From an uncultured Sinobacteraceae bacterium (GTDB lineage Bacteria; Pseudomonadota; Gammaproteobacteria; Nevskiales; Nevskiaceae): 64,000 nt of DNA. The stretch covers positions 558,001-622,000 of the forward strand of contig CAIJRD010000002.1 in assembly GCA_903822975.1 (NCBI GenBank), in the 5' to 3' direction. The position numbers were made by a program, and so were the translations under genes. Below the pieces are notes generated by a model that was not told the origin of the DNA, did no database searches, and worked only from the letters and a program-made list of their open reading frames with translations. This document shows positions 26,359 through 39,270 of the stretch, piece by piece; within the stretch, counting starts at the first letter, position 1, and each line of letters opens with the position of its first letter.

Positions 26359-27542
26359 GCGCGGGCCGGGATGATGCGGGTGGAGAGCACGCCGTTGATT
26401 GCGCCGATTTCACTGGCCAGCGCATCCGGTATCGGCGAATCAACGTCGACCAGCGTGTACGCGAGTTCGCCGCGCGACTTGTTCAACAGATCGGCGATGT
26501 TCAGATTGCGCTGCGCCAGCGCGGTGGTGATCTGGCCCACCATATTAGGCACGTTGGCGTTGGCGATGCACAGACGGTGCATGCGCGCGCTCATCGGCAA
26601 CACCGCTTCGGGAAAATTCACCGAGTTGCGCACATTGCCCTGTTCGAGAAATTCGCGCAGCTGGTCGGCCACCATGATGGCGCAGTTGTCCTCGGCCTCA
26701 TTGGTCGATGCGCCGAGGTGCGGCGTGGCGATCACCTTCGGATTGCCTTGCAGCTTCACGCTCGGAAAATCGCAGACGTAGGCCTGCAGCTCGCCATTCC
26801 CAAGAGCTGCGAGGACCGCATCTTCGTCGACGATCTCGGCGCGCGCGAAATTCAGCACGACGCCTGGCTTCTTCATCAGCTTGATCCGCTCGGCGTTGAT
26901 GAAGCCGCGCGTGGCATCGAGCAAGGGCACATGCACACTCAAGAACTGCGCGCGCGCAACCAGATCGTCGATGCCGGCCGCTTGCTGCACGCCGGAATTG
27001 AGCTGCCAGGCGTTCTGCACCGTCATCGCGGGGTCGTAACCCCAGACTTGCATGCCGAGCTCGAGCGCGGCATTGGCGACCTTGACGCCGATCGCACCGA
27101 GACCGATCACGCCGAGCGTGCGGCCGGGCAATTCCATGCCGACGAAGTTTTTCTTGCCGTCCTCGACGAGCTTGTGCAGTGTGGCGTCGTCACCGCTCAA
27201 TCCGGCAACGAACTGCAGGGCCGGAGCGATATTGCGCGCGGCCAGCAGCATGCCCGCCAGCACCAGTTCCTTGACTGCGTTGGCGTTGGCGCCGGGTGCA
27301 TTGAACACCGGCACGCCGCGCGCGCTCATCAGCTTGACCGGAATGTTGTTGGTGCCGGCTCCGGCACGACCGATCGCCTTCACGGTCGACGGGATTTCCA
27401 TCTTGTGCAGATCGGCCGAGCGCACCAGCAAGGCATCCGGCGCCTCGATCGTCGCGCCGACCGCAAAGCGCTCCGAAGGCAGACGCTCCAGTCCGAATGC
27501 GGAGATGTTGTTCAGCGTCTGGATCTTGAAATGCAAAGTCAT
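26355..27542 (-). CDS. serA: D-3-phosphoglycerate dehydrogenase
   Basis: 395 residues from ATG 27542 (MTLHFKIQTLNNISAFGLERLP); the ORF track start adds 44 residues rich in unlikely sequence. NAD motif LGVIGLGAIGVKVANAA, catalytic Arg in NFARAEIVDEDAV and His in ATPHLGASTNEAEDN are all visible, with an ACT domain at the end (LNIADLLNKSRGELAYTLVDVDS). It opens the serine pathway, with serC two genes upstream. Its presence inside the serC-pheA interval differs from Pseudomonas. Confidence 0.93.
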   Translation of the reverse strand: MTLHFKIQTLNNISAFGLERLPSERFAVGATIEAPDALLVRSADLHKMEIPSTVKAIGRAGAGTNNIPVKLMSARGVPVFNAPGANANAVKELVLAGMLLAARNIAPALQFVAGLSGDDATLHKLVEDGKKNFVGMELPGRTLGVIGLGAIGVKVANAALELGMQVWGYDPAMTVQNAWQLNSGVQQAAGIDDLVARAQFLSVHVPLLDATRGFINAERIKLMKKPGVVLNFARAEIVDEDAVLAALGNGELQAYVCDFPSVKLQGNPKVIATPHLGASTNEAEDNCAIMVADQLREFLEQGNVRNSVNFPEAVLPMSARMHRLCIANANVPNMVGQITTALAQRNLNIADLLNKSRGELAYTLVDVDSPIPDALASEIGAINGVLSTRIIPARA

Positions 27543-27601
27543 GGCGTGATGAGTCGAGTCTGGTGAGTCTTTCGAACCCAGGTCCGGGTCTTTCGGGGGC
27601 G

Positions 27602-28207
27602 CTATTGTGCAGGCAGCGGCGCCTGGGACAAAGCCGCGCCGCACGCTGCCGCCCCGCTCGCCGTTTCCGGCCACTGCTCGAGCACCGCCAGCAGTGCCGC
27701 GACGCTATCGACCACCAGCAGGCGTTCGAACTGTCCGCGCTTCAATAAACCCTGCTCGACCACGCGTCGCAGGAACGCGACGAAATCGTCGTAGAAGCCG
27801 TCGATGTTGAGCAGCGCGCAGGGCTTGGCGTGGATACCGAGCTGGTTCCAGGTGAACATTTCAAGGATTTCTTCGAGCGTGCCGATGCCGCCGGGCAGCG
27901 CGACAAAGGCGTCCGACAGCTCGCACATGCGCGCCTTGCGGCTGTGCATGCTGTCGACGACCTCAAGCTGCGTGAGACCGGTATGCGCAAGTTCGCGGCC
28001 GACCAAGGAATGCGGAATCACGCCAATCACGCGGCCACCCGCGCCGAGTGCGGCATCGGCGACAACACCCATCAAGCCGGCGTGGCTGCCGCCGTAAACC
28101 ACGGTGCACTTGCGCGCCGCCAGCGCACGCCCGAGTTCGGCCGCTGCCGCCGCATAGGCCGGCAAGCTGCCGAGGCTGGAACCGCAATACACCGCGAGTG
28201 CGCGCAT
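27602..28207 (-). CDS. LOG-family phosphoribohydrolase (TIGR00730 type)
   Basis: 201 residues. The LOG signature PGGIGTLEEILEMFTWNQLGIHAKP (with the catalytic Glu pair) and the N-terminal VYCGSSLGS...VYGGSHAGLMGVVADAAL are complete, plus SRKARM in the middle. Family members cut the ribose-phosphate from cytokinin nucleotides or AMP; in most bacteria the real substrate is unproven. It lies between serC and serA on the same strand with 75- and 59-bp gaps, so it is probably cotranscribed though not obviously part of the pathway. Confidence 0.88.
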   Translation of the reverse strand: MRALAVYCGSSLGSLPAYAAAAAELGRALAARKCTVVYGGSHAGLMGVVADAALGAGGRVIGVIPHSLVGRELAHTGLTQLEVVDSMHSRKARMCELSDAFVALPGGIGTLEEILEMFTWNQLGIHAKPCALLNIDGFYDDFVAFLRRVVEQGLLKRGQFERLLVVDSVAALLAVLEQWPETASGAAACGAALSQAPLPAQ

Positions 28208-28282
28208 GACCGTCAGCCTCGATTCGAATGGATGCCAGGACCGCGGCCAAAGGCCGCGAGGCCTTTGGCCCTGCGCGATCGA

Positions 28283-29365
28283 TCAGCCATGCGTGCGGGC
28301 GAATTCCTTCATGTAGTCGACCAGCGCCTGCACGCCGGCCTCCGGCATCGCGTTGTACAGGCTCGCGCGCATGCCGCCGACCGAACGATGACCCTTCAGG
28401 CCCGGCAGGCCGGCGGCCTTGGTGCCCTTGAGGAAATCGGCATCGAGCGCGGCATCCGGCAGCGTGAAGACGACATTCATCCAGGAACGATCGGACTTCG
28501 CCACTGGGTTGCTGTAAAACGGCGTCGAATCGATGCAGTCGTACAGCAGCGCCGCCTTGCGCTGATTGCGTTCGGCAATTGCCTTCAGACCGCCTTCACG
28601 CTTGATCCATTGGAACACCAGCCCGCAGACGTACCAGGCGTAGCAGGACGGCGTATTCAGCATCGAGTCGTTGTCGGCGACCTGCTTAAAGTCGAAGATC
28701 GATGGCGTGATCGGCAGCGCCGAACCGAGCAGGTCTTCGCGCACGATCACCATCGTGATGCCGGCAGGTCCTGCGTTCTTCTGCGCACCGGCGTAGATCA
28801 GGCCGAACTTCGACACGTCGATCGGGCGCGACAGGAAGGTCGACGAGAAATCGGCGACCAGAGGAACCTGACCGACCTCCGGAATCCAGTTGAATTCCAC
28901 GCCCTCGATCGTCTCGTTCGGCGTGTAATGCACGTAGGCGGCTTCCGGATCGAGCGTCCAGCCGTCGCGCGCAGGAATGTGGTTGTACCTGCCATCGGCC
29001 GGCTTGGCAACGATGTTGGCCTTGCCATACTTGGTGACTTCTTTCGAAGCCTTCAGGCTCCAGGCGCCGGTGACGACGAAGTCTGCGCTGAGCTTGCCGC
29101 GCAGCAGATTCATCGGCACTGCGGCGAACTGACCGGTGGCCCCGCCCTGCATGAACAGCACCTTGTAATTGGCCGGCACGCCGAGCAGATCGCGCAGATC
29201 CTGTTCGGCCGTGGTCGCGATCGACATGAAATCCTTGTCGCGATGGCTCATCTCCATCACCGACATGCCGCCGCCATGCCAGTCGAGCATTTCGTCGCGC
29301 GCCTGCACGAGAACCGATTCCGGCAGCGTCGCCGGGCCTGCGCTGAAATTGAATACGCGACTCAT
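28283..29365 (-). CDS. serC: Phosphoserine aminotransferase
   Basis: About 360 residues. The ORF track begins at TTG 29371; I prefer ATG 29365 (MSRVFNFSAGPATLPESVL), with AAGGCGAG upstream. FNFSAGPA, MEMSHRDKDF, FMQGGATGQFAAVPMNLL, and the PLP Lys region IYAGAQKNAGPAG are diagnostic. It transaminates 3-phosphohydroxypyruvate to phosphoserine and also serves pyridoxine synthesis. Next to gyrA as usual in gammaproteobacteria. Confidence 0.96.
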   Translation of the reverse strand: MSRVFNFSAGPATLPESVLVQARDEMLDWHGGGMSVMEMSHRDKDFMSIATTAEQDLRDLLGVPANYKVLFMQGGATGQFAAVPMNLLRGKLSADFVVTGAWSLKASKEVTKYGKANIVAKPADGRYNHIPARDGWTLDPEAAYVHYTPNETIEGVEFNWIPEVGQVPLVADFSSTFLSRPIDVSKFGLIYAGAQKNAGPAGITMVIVREDLLGSALPITPSIFDFKQVADNDSMLNTPSCYAWYVCGLVFQWIKREGGLKAIAERNQRKAALLYDCIDSTPFYSNPVAKSDRSWMNVVFTLPDAALDADFLKGTKAAGLPGLKGHRSVGGMRASLYNAMPEAGVQALVDYMKEFARTHG

Positions 29366-29410
29366 CGTCAAACTCGCCTTCTGACCTTCAGGGATTGGGG
29401 TACGTTGAAT

Positions 29411-29480
29411 GTTCTAGTTGTACGTTCTAGTTGTTCGTTCGACTTGTTTGGCCTACTTGTTTGGCCAACTTGTTTGGCCT
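29411..29480. repeat. 13-bp periodic array between gyrA and serC
   Basis: Three copies of ACTTGTTTGGCC(T/A) at 29442, 29455 and 29468 with an exact 13-bp step, preceded by GTTCTAGTTGTAC, GTTCTAGTTGTTC and GTTCGACTTGTTT on the same 13-bp rhythm. The last unit runs into the gyrA stop codon (29479-29481). It is AT-richer than its surroundings. No function is evident. Confidence 0.75.
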
Positions 29481-32262
29481 AGGTATTGGTTTCGCCATCG
29501 GCGGCGTCATCGGCCGCGTCATTGCCTGGCGCCGGGCCCTCGCCCGCCGACGGATCCGCGTCGGTCGCTGCATCCGGCAGCACCTCACCCGCCTCTGCCT
29601 CGACTTCGGCAGCTTCGATACGATCGAGGCCGACCAGCTTGTCGCCCTCGCTCGGACGTGCGATGCGCACACCTTGCGTGTTGCGGCCGAGTTGCTTGAT
29701 CTCGCTGGCGGCGATGCGGATCAGACGACCCCCATCCGAAATCAACATGATTTCGTGGCGGTCGTGCACTTCCACCGCACCGATCAGGCGACCGCTCTTG
29801 TCCGACAGCGCCTGTGCGATGACACCCTGGCCACCGCGGCCGCGCAACGGGAACTGCTGGATGACGGTGCGCTTGCCGTAGCCGGTTTCGGACACGGTAA
29901 GAATGTCTTCGCCGCGCGCCACCAGCAGCGCGATCACGCGCGCCTGGCCATCGGCGGCAACACTCGCGGTCTCGCCATCGACCTCGTCGATCACGTCCGC
30001 ATCGGGCGTGTCGGTCGTGTCGACCACTTCCACTTCATTTTCGGTAGCGCCGGATTCGTCTTCGCCCGCCATGCTCTTGAGCAGACGCATACCGCGCACG
30101 CCGGTGGCGCCGCGCCCCATCGAGCGGACGTCGGCCTCGTTGAAGCGGATCACGCGGCCGGTGTCGGAGAACAGCAGCACGTCGTCGGCGCCGGAGGTCA
30201 GCGCAACGCCGACCAGCTCGTCGTCGACGCGCAGATCGACCGCGATGATGCCGGCCGAGCGCGGACGCGAGAAATCTTCCAGCGGCGTCTTCTTCACGGT
30301 GCCGTTGCGCGTGGCCATGAACACGAACTGGCCGCTATCGAACTTCTTCACCGGCAACGCGGCGGTGATGCGCTCGCCATCTTCCAGCGGCACCATGTTG
30401 ACGATCGGCTTTCCGCGCGAACCGCTGGTGCCGGCCGGCAGATCGAACACGCGCAGCCAATACATGCGGCCGCGGCTTGAGAAACACAGCAGCCAATCGT
30501 GCGAATGCGCCGACCACAGGCCGTGCACGTAATCGGTGTCTTTGGTGGTCGCAGCGGTGCGGCCGCGGCCGCCGCGTCGCTGTACCTGGTACTCGGCCAA
30601 CGCCTGAGCCTTTACATAGCCCTCGTGCGACAGCGTGACGATCATTTCCTGCGGCGGGATCAGATCCTCGCGGTTCAGGTCGAGCCCGAACGCGGTGATC
30701 TCGGTGCGTCGCTTGTCGCCATACTGCTCGCGGATTTCCAGCAGTTCCGCGCGAATCACGGCCATCAAGCGCGCTTCTGAGCCGAGGATTTCGAGGTATT
30801 CGAGAATCGCTTCGAGCAGTTCGCGGTATTCCTCGTGAATCTTGTCCTGCTCGAGCCCGGTGAGGCGCTGCAGACGCAGTTCCAGAATCGCCTGGGCCTG
30901 CGCATCCGACAAACGATAGCCGCCTTCGACCAGACCGAACTGCTCGGCCAGATCAGCCGGGCGCGACGCATTAGCACCGGCGCGTTCGAGCATCGCCAGC
31001 ACCTGACCGGCTTTCCAGATGCGGCCGGTCAAACCCGCCTTGGCTTCGGCCGGACCGGCCGAATGACGGATCAGCGCAATCACTTCATCGATGTTGGCCA
31101 GCGCGACGGACAGGCCTTCCAATACGTGCGCACGCTCGCGCGCCTTGCGCAGCAGGTAGGCGGTGCGGCGGGTGACGACATCGCGGCGATGACGCAGGAA
31201 GATCTCGAGCAGCTGCTTGAGGCCCAGGGTCTTCGGCTGGCCGCCGTCGAGCGCGACCATGTTGATGCCGAACGCGGTCTGCAACTGGGTCTGCTGATAC
31301 AGGTTGTTCAGCACGACGTCGGCGTTCTGGTCGCGGCGCAGCTCGAACACCACGCGCATGCCGTCCTTGTCCGACTCGTCGCGGATTTCGGTAATGCCTT
31401 CGAGTTTCTTTTCCTTGATCAGCTCGGCGATGCGTTCCTGCAGCCGCGCCTTGTTGACCTGGTACGGCAGCTCGGTGACGACGATCGCCTCGCGCTCGCC
31501 GCCCTTTTCGAATTCTTCGATGTGGGTACGCGCGCGCAGCACGATGCGGCCACGGCCGGTGGCGTAGGCGTCGACCACACCGGCGGCATCGAGTATCAGT
31601 CCCGCGGTCGGGAAATCGGGGGCCGGCACCAACTTCATCAAGGCGGCGAGATCGAGCTCGGGGTTGTCGATCAGCGCGACGCAGGCGTCCATCACCTCGC
31701 CCAGGTTGTGCGGCGGGATATTGGTCGCCATGCCGACCGCGATGCCGGACGAGCCGTTGATCAGCAGCTGCGGGAAGCGCGCCGGCAGCACCACCGGCTC
31801 GGTATCTTTTTCGTCGTAGTTCGGGACGAAGTCGACGGTTTCGGAGTCGATATCGGACAGCAGCTCCGACGTCAGCCGCGCCATGCGGCACTCGGTGTAA
31901 CGCATCGCCGCCGGGCGATCGCCGTCGATCGAGCCGAAGTTACCCTGGCCGTCGATCAGCGGATAGCGCATCGAAAAATCCTGCGCCATGCGCACCAGCG
32001 CATCGTAGGCCGCGGTATCGCCGTGCGGGTGGTACTTACCGATGACGTCGCCGACCACGCGCGCGCACTTCATGTAGGCGCGATTCCAGGTGTTGTTCAG
32101 CTGGCTCTGTGCGAACAGGATGCGGCGATGCACCGGTTTCAGTCCGTCGCGCGCATCGGGCAGTGCACGCCCGATGATCACGCTCATCGCGTAGTCGAGA
32201 TACGACTTGCGCATCTCGTCTTCGAGATTGACGTTGAGGAGTTCCTTGGCGAAATCAGTCAT
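29479..32262 (-). CDS. gyrA: DNA gyrase subunit A
   Basis: 927 residues. Catalytic Tyr122 ([10 protein letters not shown]), quinolone-determining region [17 protein letters not shown] with Thr83 and Asp87 (Thr83 is also wild type in Pseudomonas, so this is not evidence of resistance), and the GyrA box QRRGGRG opening the pinwheel domain. The C-terminal domain has an acidic insertion of about 40 residues ([35 protein letters not shown]) and a long acidic tail, which together account for its length. Heads the serC-...-rpsA run. Confidence 0.98.
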   Translation of the reverse strand: MTDFAKELLNVNLEDEMRKSYLDYAMSVIIGRALPDARDGLKPVHRRILFAQSQLNNTWNRAYMKCARVVGDVIGKYHPHGDTAAYDALVRMAQDFSMRYPLIDGQGNFGSIDGDRPAAMRYTECRMARLTSELLSDIDSETVDFVPNYDEKDTEPVVLPARFPQLLINGSSGIAVGMATNIPPHNLGEVMDACVALIDNPELDLAALMKLVPAPDFPTAGLILDAAGVVDAYATGRGRIVLRARTHIEEFEKGGEREAIVVTELPYQVNKARLQERIAELIKEKKLEGITEIRDESDKDGMRVVFELRRDQNADVVLNNLYQQTQLQTAFGINMVALDGGQPKTLGLKQLLEIFLRHRRDVVTRRTAYLLRKARERAHVLEGLSVALANIDEVIALIRHSAGPAEAKAGLTGRIWKAGQVLAMLERAGANASRPADLAEQFGLVEGGYRLSDAQAQAILELRLQRLTGLEQDKIHEEYRELLEAILEYLEILGSEARLMAVIRAELLEIREQYGDKRRTEITAFGLDLNREDLIPPQEMIVTLSHEGYVKAQALAEYQVQRRGGRGRTAATTKDTDYVHGLWSAHSHDWLLCFSSRGRMYWLRVFDLPAGTSGSRGKPIVNMVPLEDGERITAALPVKKFDSGQFVFMATRNGTVKKTPLEDFSRPRSAGIIAVDLRVDDELVGVALTSGADDVLLFSDTGRVIRFNEADVRSMGRGATGVRGMRLLKSMAGEDESGATENEVEVVDTTDTPDADVIDEVDGETASVAADGQARVIALLVARGEDILTVSETGYGKRTVIQQFPLRGRGGQGVIAQALSDKSGRLIGAVEVHDRHEIMLISDGGRLIRIAASEIKQLGRNTQGVRIARPSEGDKLVGLDRIEAAEVEAEAGEVLPDAATDADPSAGEGPAPGNDAADDAADGETNT

Positions 32263-32430
32263 GCAGGATTCGTTCGATTTACGGCGAAATTATCGGCAGT
32301 CCGCGAGGCGGCGGTCTGCCCTGTTATTCTGGGTGCTTAAAGGTCTGCAACACCGCAGATTTTAACACAGCAGGACCGCATCCCGGGCCTGCCCCGCCTG
32401 GGCCGAAACGGCTGCAGCAATTCGGGTTTT

Positions 32431-33636
32431 ATGGACTACGACGTAGCGATCATCGGCGCCGGCGCCGCCGGGCTGATGTGTGCGATCGAGGCCGGCCGTC
32501 GCGGCCGCCGGGTGGTCGTGCTGGAACACGCCAACCGCGCCGGCAAGAAGATCCTGATGTCGGGCGGCGGCCGCTGCAATTTCACCAATCTGTACGTGGA
32601 GCCGGGCAACTACCGCTCGCACAACCCGCACTTCTGCAAGTCCGCACTGGCGCGATACACGCAGTGGGACTTCATCGCGATGGTGGAACGCCACGGCATC
32701 GCCTACCACGAGAAGGAACTCGGACAGCTGTTCTGCGACGATTCCTCCAAGCAGATTCTGCAGATGCTGCTGGATGAATGCGCTGTTGCCGGCGTGCGGA
32801 TCGCGCTCGACTGCGAAGTTCAGAGGGTCGCGCGCGCCGACACCGCAGACACCGCAGACGCCGTCGTCAGCGCCGGCTTCGCCCTGCGCACCTCGATCGG
32901 CCCGATCGCCTGCCAGGCGCTGGTGGTGGCGACCGGTGGCCTGTCGATTCCGAAAATGGGTGCCACCGGCTTCGGCTACGAACTCGCGCGCCAGTTCGGT
33001 CACCGCGTGCTGGCCACCCGCGCCGGACTGGTCCCCCTGACCTTGAGCGGCACGCACCTCGATCGCTACGCCGATCTCAGCGGGCTGGCCCTGCCCATCG
33101 AGAGCCGCTGCAACGGCGAATCCTTCAAGGCTGGACTGCTATTCACGCATCGCGGCGTGAGCGGGCCTGCGATCCTGCAGATTTCCAGCTACTGGCAGCC
33201 GGGCGATGAATTGCTGCTGGATCTGCTGCCGGACGCGAACGCGTTCGAGCGTCTGGCGGATGCCCAGCGCGAGCGTCCGGCCACCGAGCTGAAGACAGTG
33301 CTGGCGGAATGGCTACCCAAGCGCCTCGCCCAACGCCTGTGCGAACTGGCGTTCGAAAATCTGCCGCTGCGTCAGTACCGGCTTGCGCGCCTGCGCGAGA
33401 TTGCCGAGCAGCTGCATGCCTGGGCGATCATCGCCAGCGGGACCGAGGGCTATCGCACCGCCGAGGTCACGCTCGGGGGTGTGGATACCGACGAGCTGTC
33501 GTCCGCCACGATGGAATCGCGCCTGCAGCGCGGCCTTTACTTCATCGGCGAAGTGGTCGACGTGACCGGTCACCTGGGCGGTTTCAATTTCCAGTGGGCC
33601 TGGGCCTCGGGTCACGCCGCCGGCATCGTGGTCTAG
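32431..33636 (+). CDS. HI0933/YhiN-family FAD-dependent oxidoreductase
   Basis: 401 residues. FAD-binding GxGxxG (AIIGAGAAGLMCAIEAGRRG), the family motif GKKILMSGGGRCNFTN, and the C-terminal EVTLGGVDTDEL...GLYFIGEVVDVTGHLGGFNFQWAWASGHAAG are all present. The reaction is not known for this widespread family. Divergent from gyrA with a 168-bp shared upstream region. I see no clear Shine-Dalgarno before the ATG. Confidence 0.9.
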   Translation: MDYDVAIIGAGAAGLMCAIEAGRRGRRVVVLEHANRAGKKILMSGGGRCNFTNLYVEPGNYRSHNPHFCKSALARYTQWDFIAMVERHGIAYHEKELGQLFCDDSSKQILQMLLDECAVAGVRIALDCEVQRVARADTADTADAVVSAGFALRTSIGPIACQALVVATGGLSIPKMGATGFGYELARQFGHRVLATRAGLVPLTLSGTHLDRYADLSGLALPIESRCNGESFKAGLLFTHRGVSGPAILQISSYWQPGDELLLDLLPDANAFERLADAQRERPATELKTVLAEWLPKRLAQRLCELAFENLPLRQYRLARLREIAEQLHAWAIIASGTEGYRTAEVTLGGVDTDELSSATMESRLQRGLYFIGEVVDVTGHLGGFNFQWAWASGHAAGIVV

Positions 33637-33647
33637 CCGACCGCGCA

Positions 33648-33698
33648 GTCCGCAATGTGCGTGCGTGTGTCGATCATGAACACGCAAGCCTTGCGGAC
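33648..33698. repeat. Long-loop inverted repeat after the YhiN-like gene
   Basis: GTCCGCAA and TTGCGGAC pair across about 35 bases, 12 bp after the stop of the flavoprotein gene; the enclosed GTGCGTGTGT stretch can pair with ACACGACACGCAC further on. No T-run follows. Possibly a Rho-dependent 3' end. Confidence 0.35.
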
Positions 33699-33804
33699 AC
33701 GACACGCACGACCATAGTCCCAGGCACCTCACTGAAGCCTGCAGGTCGGCGCGGTCTGGATGAGGAGTCGGCGGATCGACCAGGCGATCAATCCGAGCAC
33801 ACAT

Positions 33805-33841
33805 AAAAAAAGCGGGCTTCCCGTGCGAGGAAGCCCGCTTC
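33805..33841 (-). terminator. Rho-independent terminator after the acyl-CoA dehydrogenase gene
   Basis: Minus strand: AAGCGGGCTTCC, loop TCGCACG, GGAAGCCCGCTTTTTTT. A 12-bp stem and seven T residues, 19 bp after the stop at 33860. Confidence 0.9.
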
Positions 33842-33859
33842 GTCATTCCAGCAAAAACC

Positions 33860-35653
<1,794 letters not shown>

Positions 35654-35852
35654 TGAGTGACTCCTGATAAGGCGAAAAAAGGTTTTGGGAACGGCGACAA
35701 TACTGTGCCGTATGGTCAAAGGCGCGCTAGATTAGCCGAAGTCTTCGTAGCCGGCCATAGCCGGTCGACGAACTGCCACTCGCGGCTTACGAATCACCCG
35801 ACCTCCCCGCTGGTTGTTACCCCGCGCGTCGGGAGCAATGCCGGCCGCGGCT

Positions 35853-36574
35853 CTAAAGCTTCTTGGCTTGGCGAGCTTCGATCTGCTCGACTTGGGTCAA
35901 GGCCACTCGATTTCGGAGATAGTTTGGGACCAGACGACTCGCGTCGACCGCGCGTCCGGCGGCAAACTCCGGCTGACCCAGCTTCAGTGCGGCAGCCGCA
36001 TGCGGCAGCGCGGCGCTGTCGACAATGGACGGTGCAGACGGCAGTCGCGCGAGCAGTGCTTCCCCATATGCCGCCCAACCGCTGCCGACCGCGGCAATCG
36101 GCCCGGACTGCATCGAGGCCAACAATGCCGGAGCAGTCCAATCCGCCGGCGTGATGACGGATTCGTCGCCCGCCAGCCGAGCCAAGCCCAGTTCCTCGCG
36201 ATAGGCGCCGACATAGATCTGGTCCATGCGCGCATCGATCGCGGCCAGTGCGGTCGTAGCACCCGCCTCGATCGCCGACTGCGCCAGCATCGCCAGCGAA
36301 GAAATTCCCACCACCGGGCGATCGACGCCCAGCGCAAGCCCTTTCACGAAGGCCACACCGATGCGCACGCCGGCAAAGCTGCCCGGACCCACTCCGGCAA
36401 CGATGCCGTCGAGTTGTGTCGGAACGATGCCGGCCTCGGCCAGCAGCGCGGCAAACATCGCCGGCAGGCGCTGCGAATGCGTACGACCCGCCAGTTCGAA
36501 TCGTTCGTGGATCGCGCCATCGAGCAGAAGTGCTACCGAACAGGCTTCGGTTGCAGTGTCGATTGCAAGCAGTT

Positions 36575-36578
<4 letters not shown>
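35853..36578 (-). CDS. tsaB: tRNA t6A biosynthesis protein TsaB
   Basis: 241 residues, ASKHA fold: MKLLAIDTATEACSVALL at the start, GRTHSQRLPAMF, and VAGVGPGSFAGVRIGVAFVKGLALG. TsaB scaffolds TsaD and TsaE in making threonylcarbamoyladenosine on tRNA. The ATG overlaps the stop of the helicase gene (ATGA), so translation is coupled to a gene ending in a hexanucleotide repeat. Confidence 0.94.
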
Positions 36579-38676
<2,098 letters not shown>

Positions 38677-38680
<4 letters not shown>

Positions 38681-39270
38681 GGTGATGCGCTGAGCGCTCG
38701 TGCCGACTGGTCCGCCTGCGCCTGCGCGCGCATCGCCCCGCTGGTGTCGCCCTGCGCCTGACGCGCGGCGGCGATGATGCGCCAGTTGCCCGCGTCGACG
38801 TACGGATTACCGCGACCCAGGCTGGACGATTTCTGCGCGGCGGCTTCGGCCTGATCCGGCTGCTGAAGATTCAGCTGCGTATCGGCCAGCGACTGCCAGA
38901 TGAATGCATTCCTCGGATCGACATGCAGTGCGCGCTGCAGCAGTGCCAACGCCTGGTCCGCATGCCCGGCCGCACGTGCGGCTTGCGCCTGCTTGTAGAG
39001 ATACAGCGCCGCACTGCTGACACCGCTGTCCTGAATCGTTTTCGGATAGTTCGTCTGCAGCGGGGGTGACTGGATCACCGGCGGCGGAACTGAGGGCGAC
39101 TGCGACGGCGGCGCACCGGCATTGCCAGAGGCCTGTTGCGATGGCATTGGGTAGGTCGTGCCGATCGGCTGCCGCTCCGGTTCGCTGAAGCAGGCGACCA
39201 GCGTGGCCGACAGCAGCAGCGCAACAGCGAGCGAGGCACGCTGCCGCGAAATCCGCAGAACCCTCTGCAT
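38677..39270 (-). CDS. TPR lipoprotein, probable PBP1B activator (LpoP-like)
   Basis: 197 residues from ATG 39270, overlapping the mrcB stop as TGATG. Lipobox LVAC with Cys27, then a Pro/Ser/Gln-rich linker (residues 35-75), then TPR-type helices (AALYLYKQAQAARAAGHADQALALLQRALHVDPRNAFIWQSLADTQLN). In Pseudomonas a TPR lipoprotein encoded beside the PBP1B gene, LpoP, activates that enzyme from the outer membrane. The same gene pairing, the linker and the TPR fold support that role; the assignment is by context. Confidence 0.78.

Noticed and set aside
29479-32262. Thr83 in GyrA read as a quinolone-resistance change
   Set aside because: Thr at this position is wild type in Pseudomonas and others; Asp87 is intact, so no resistance inference is justified.
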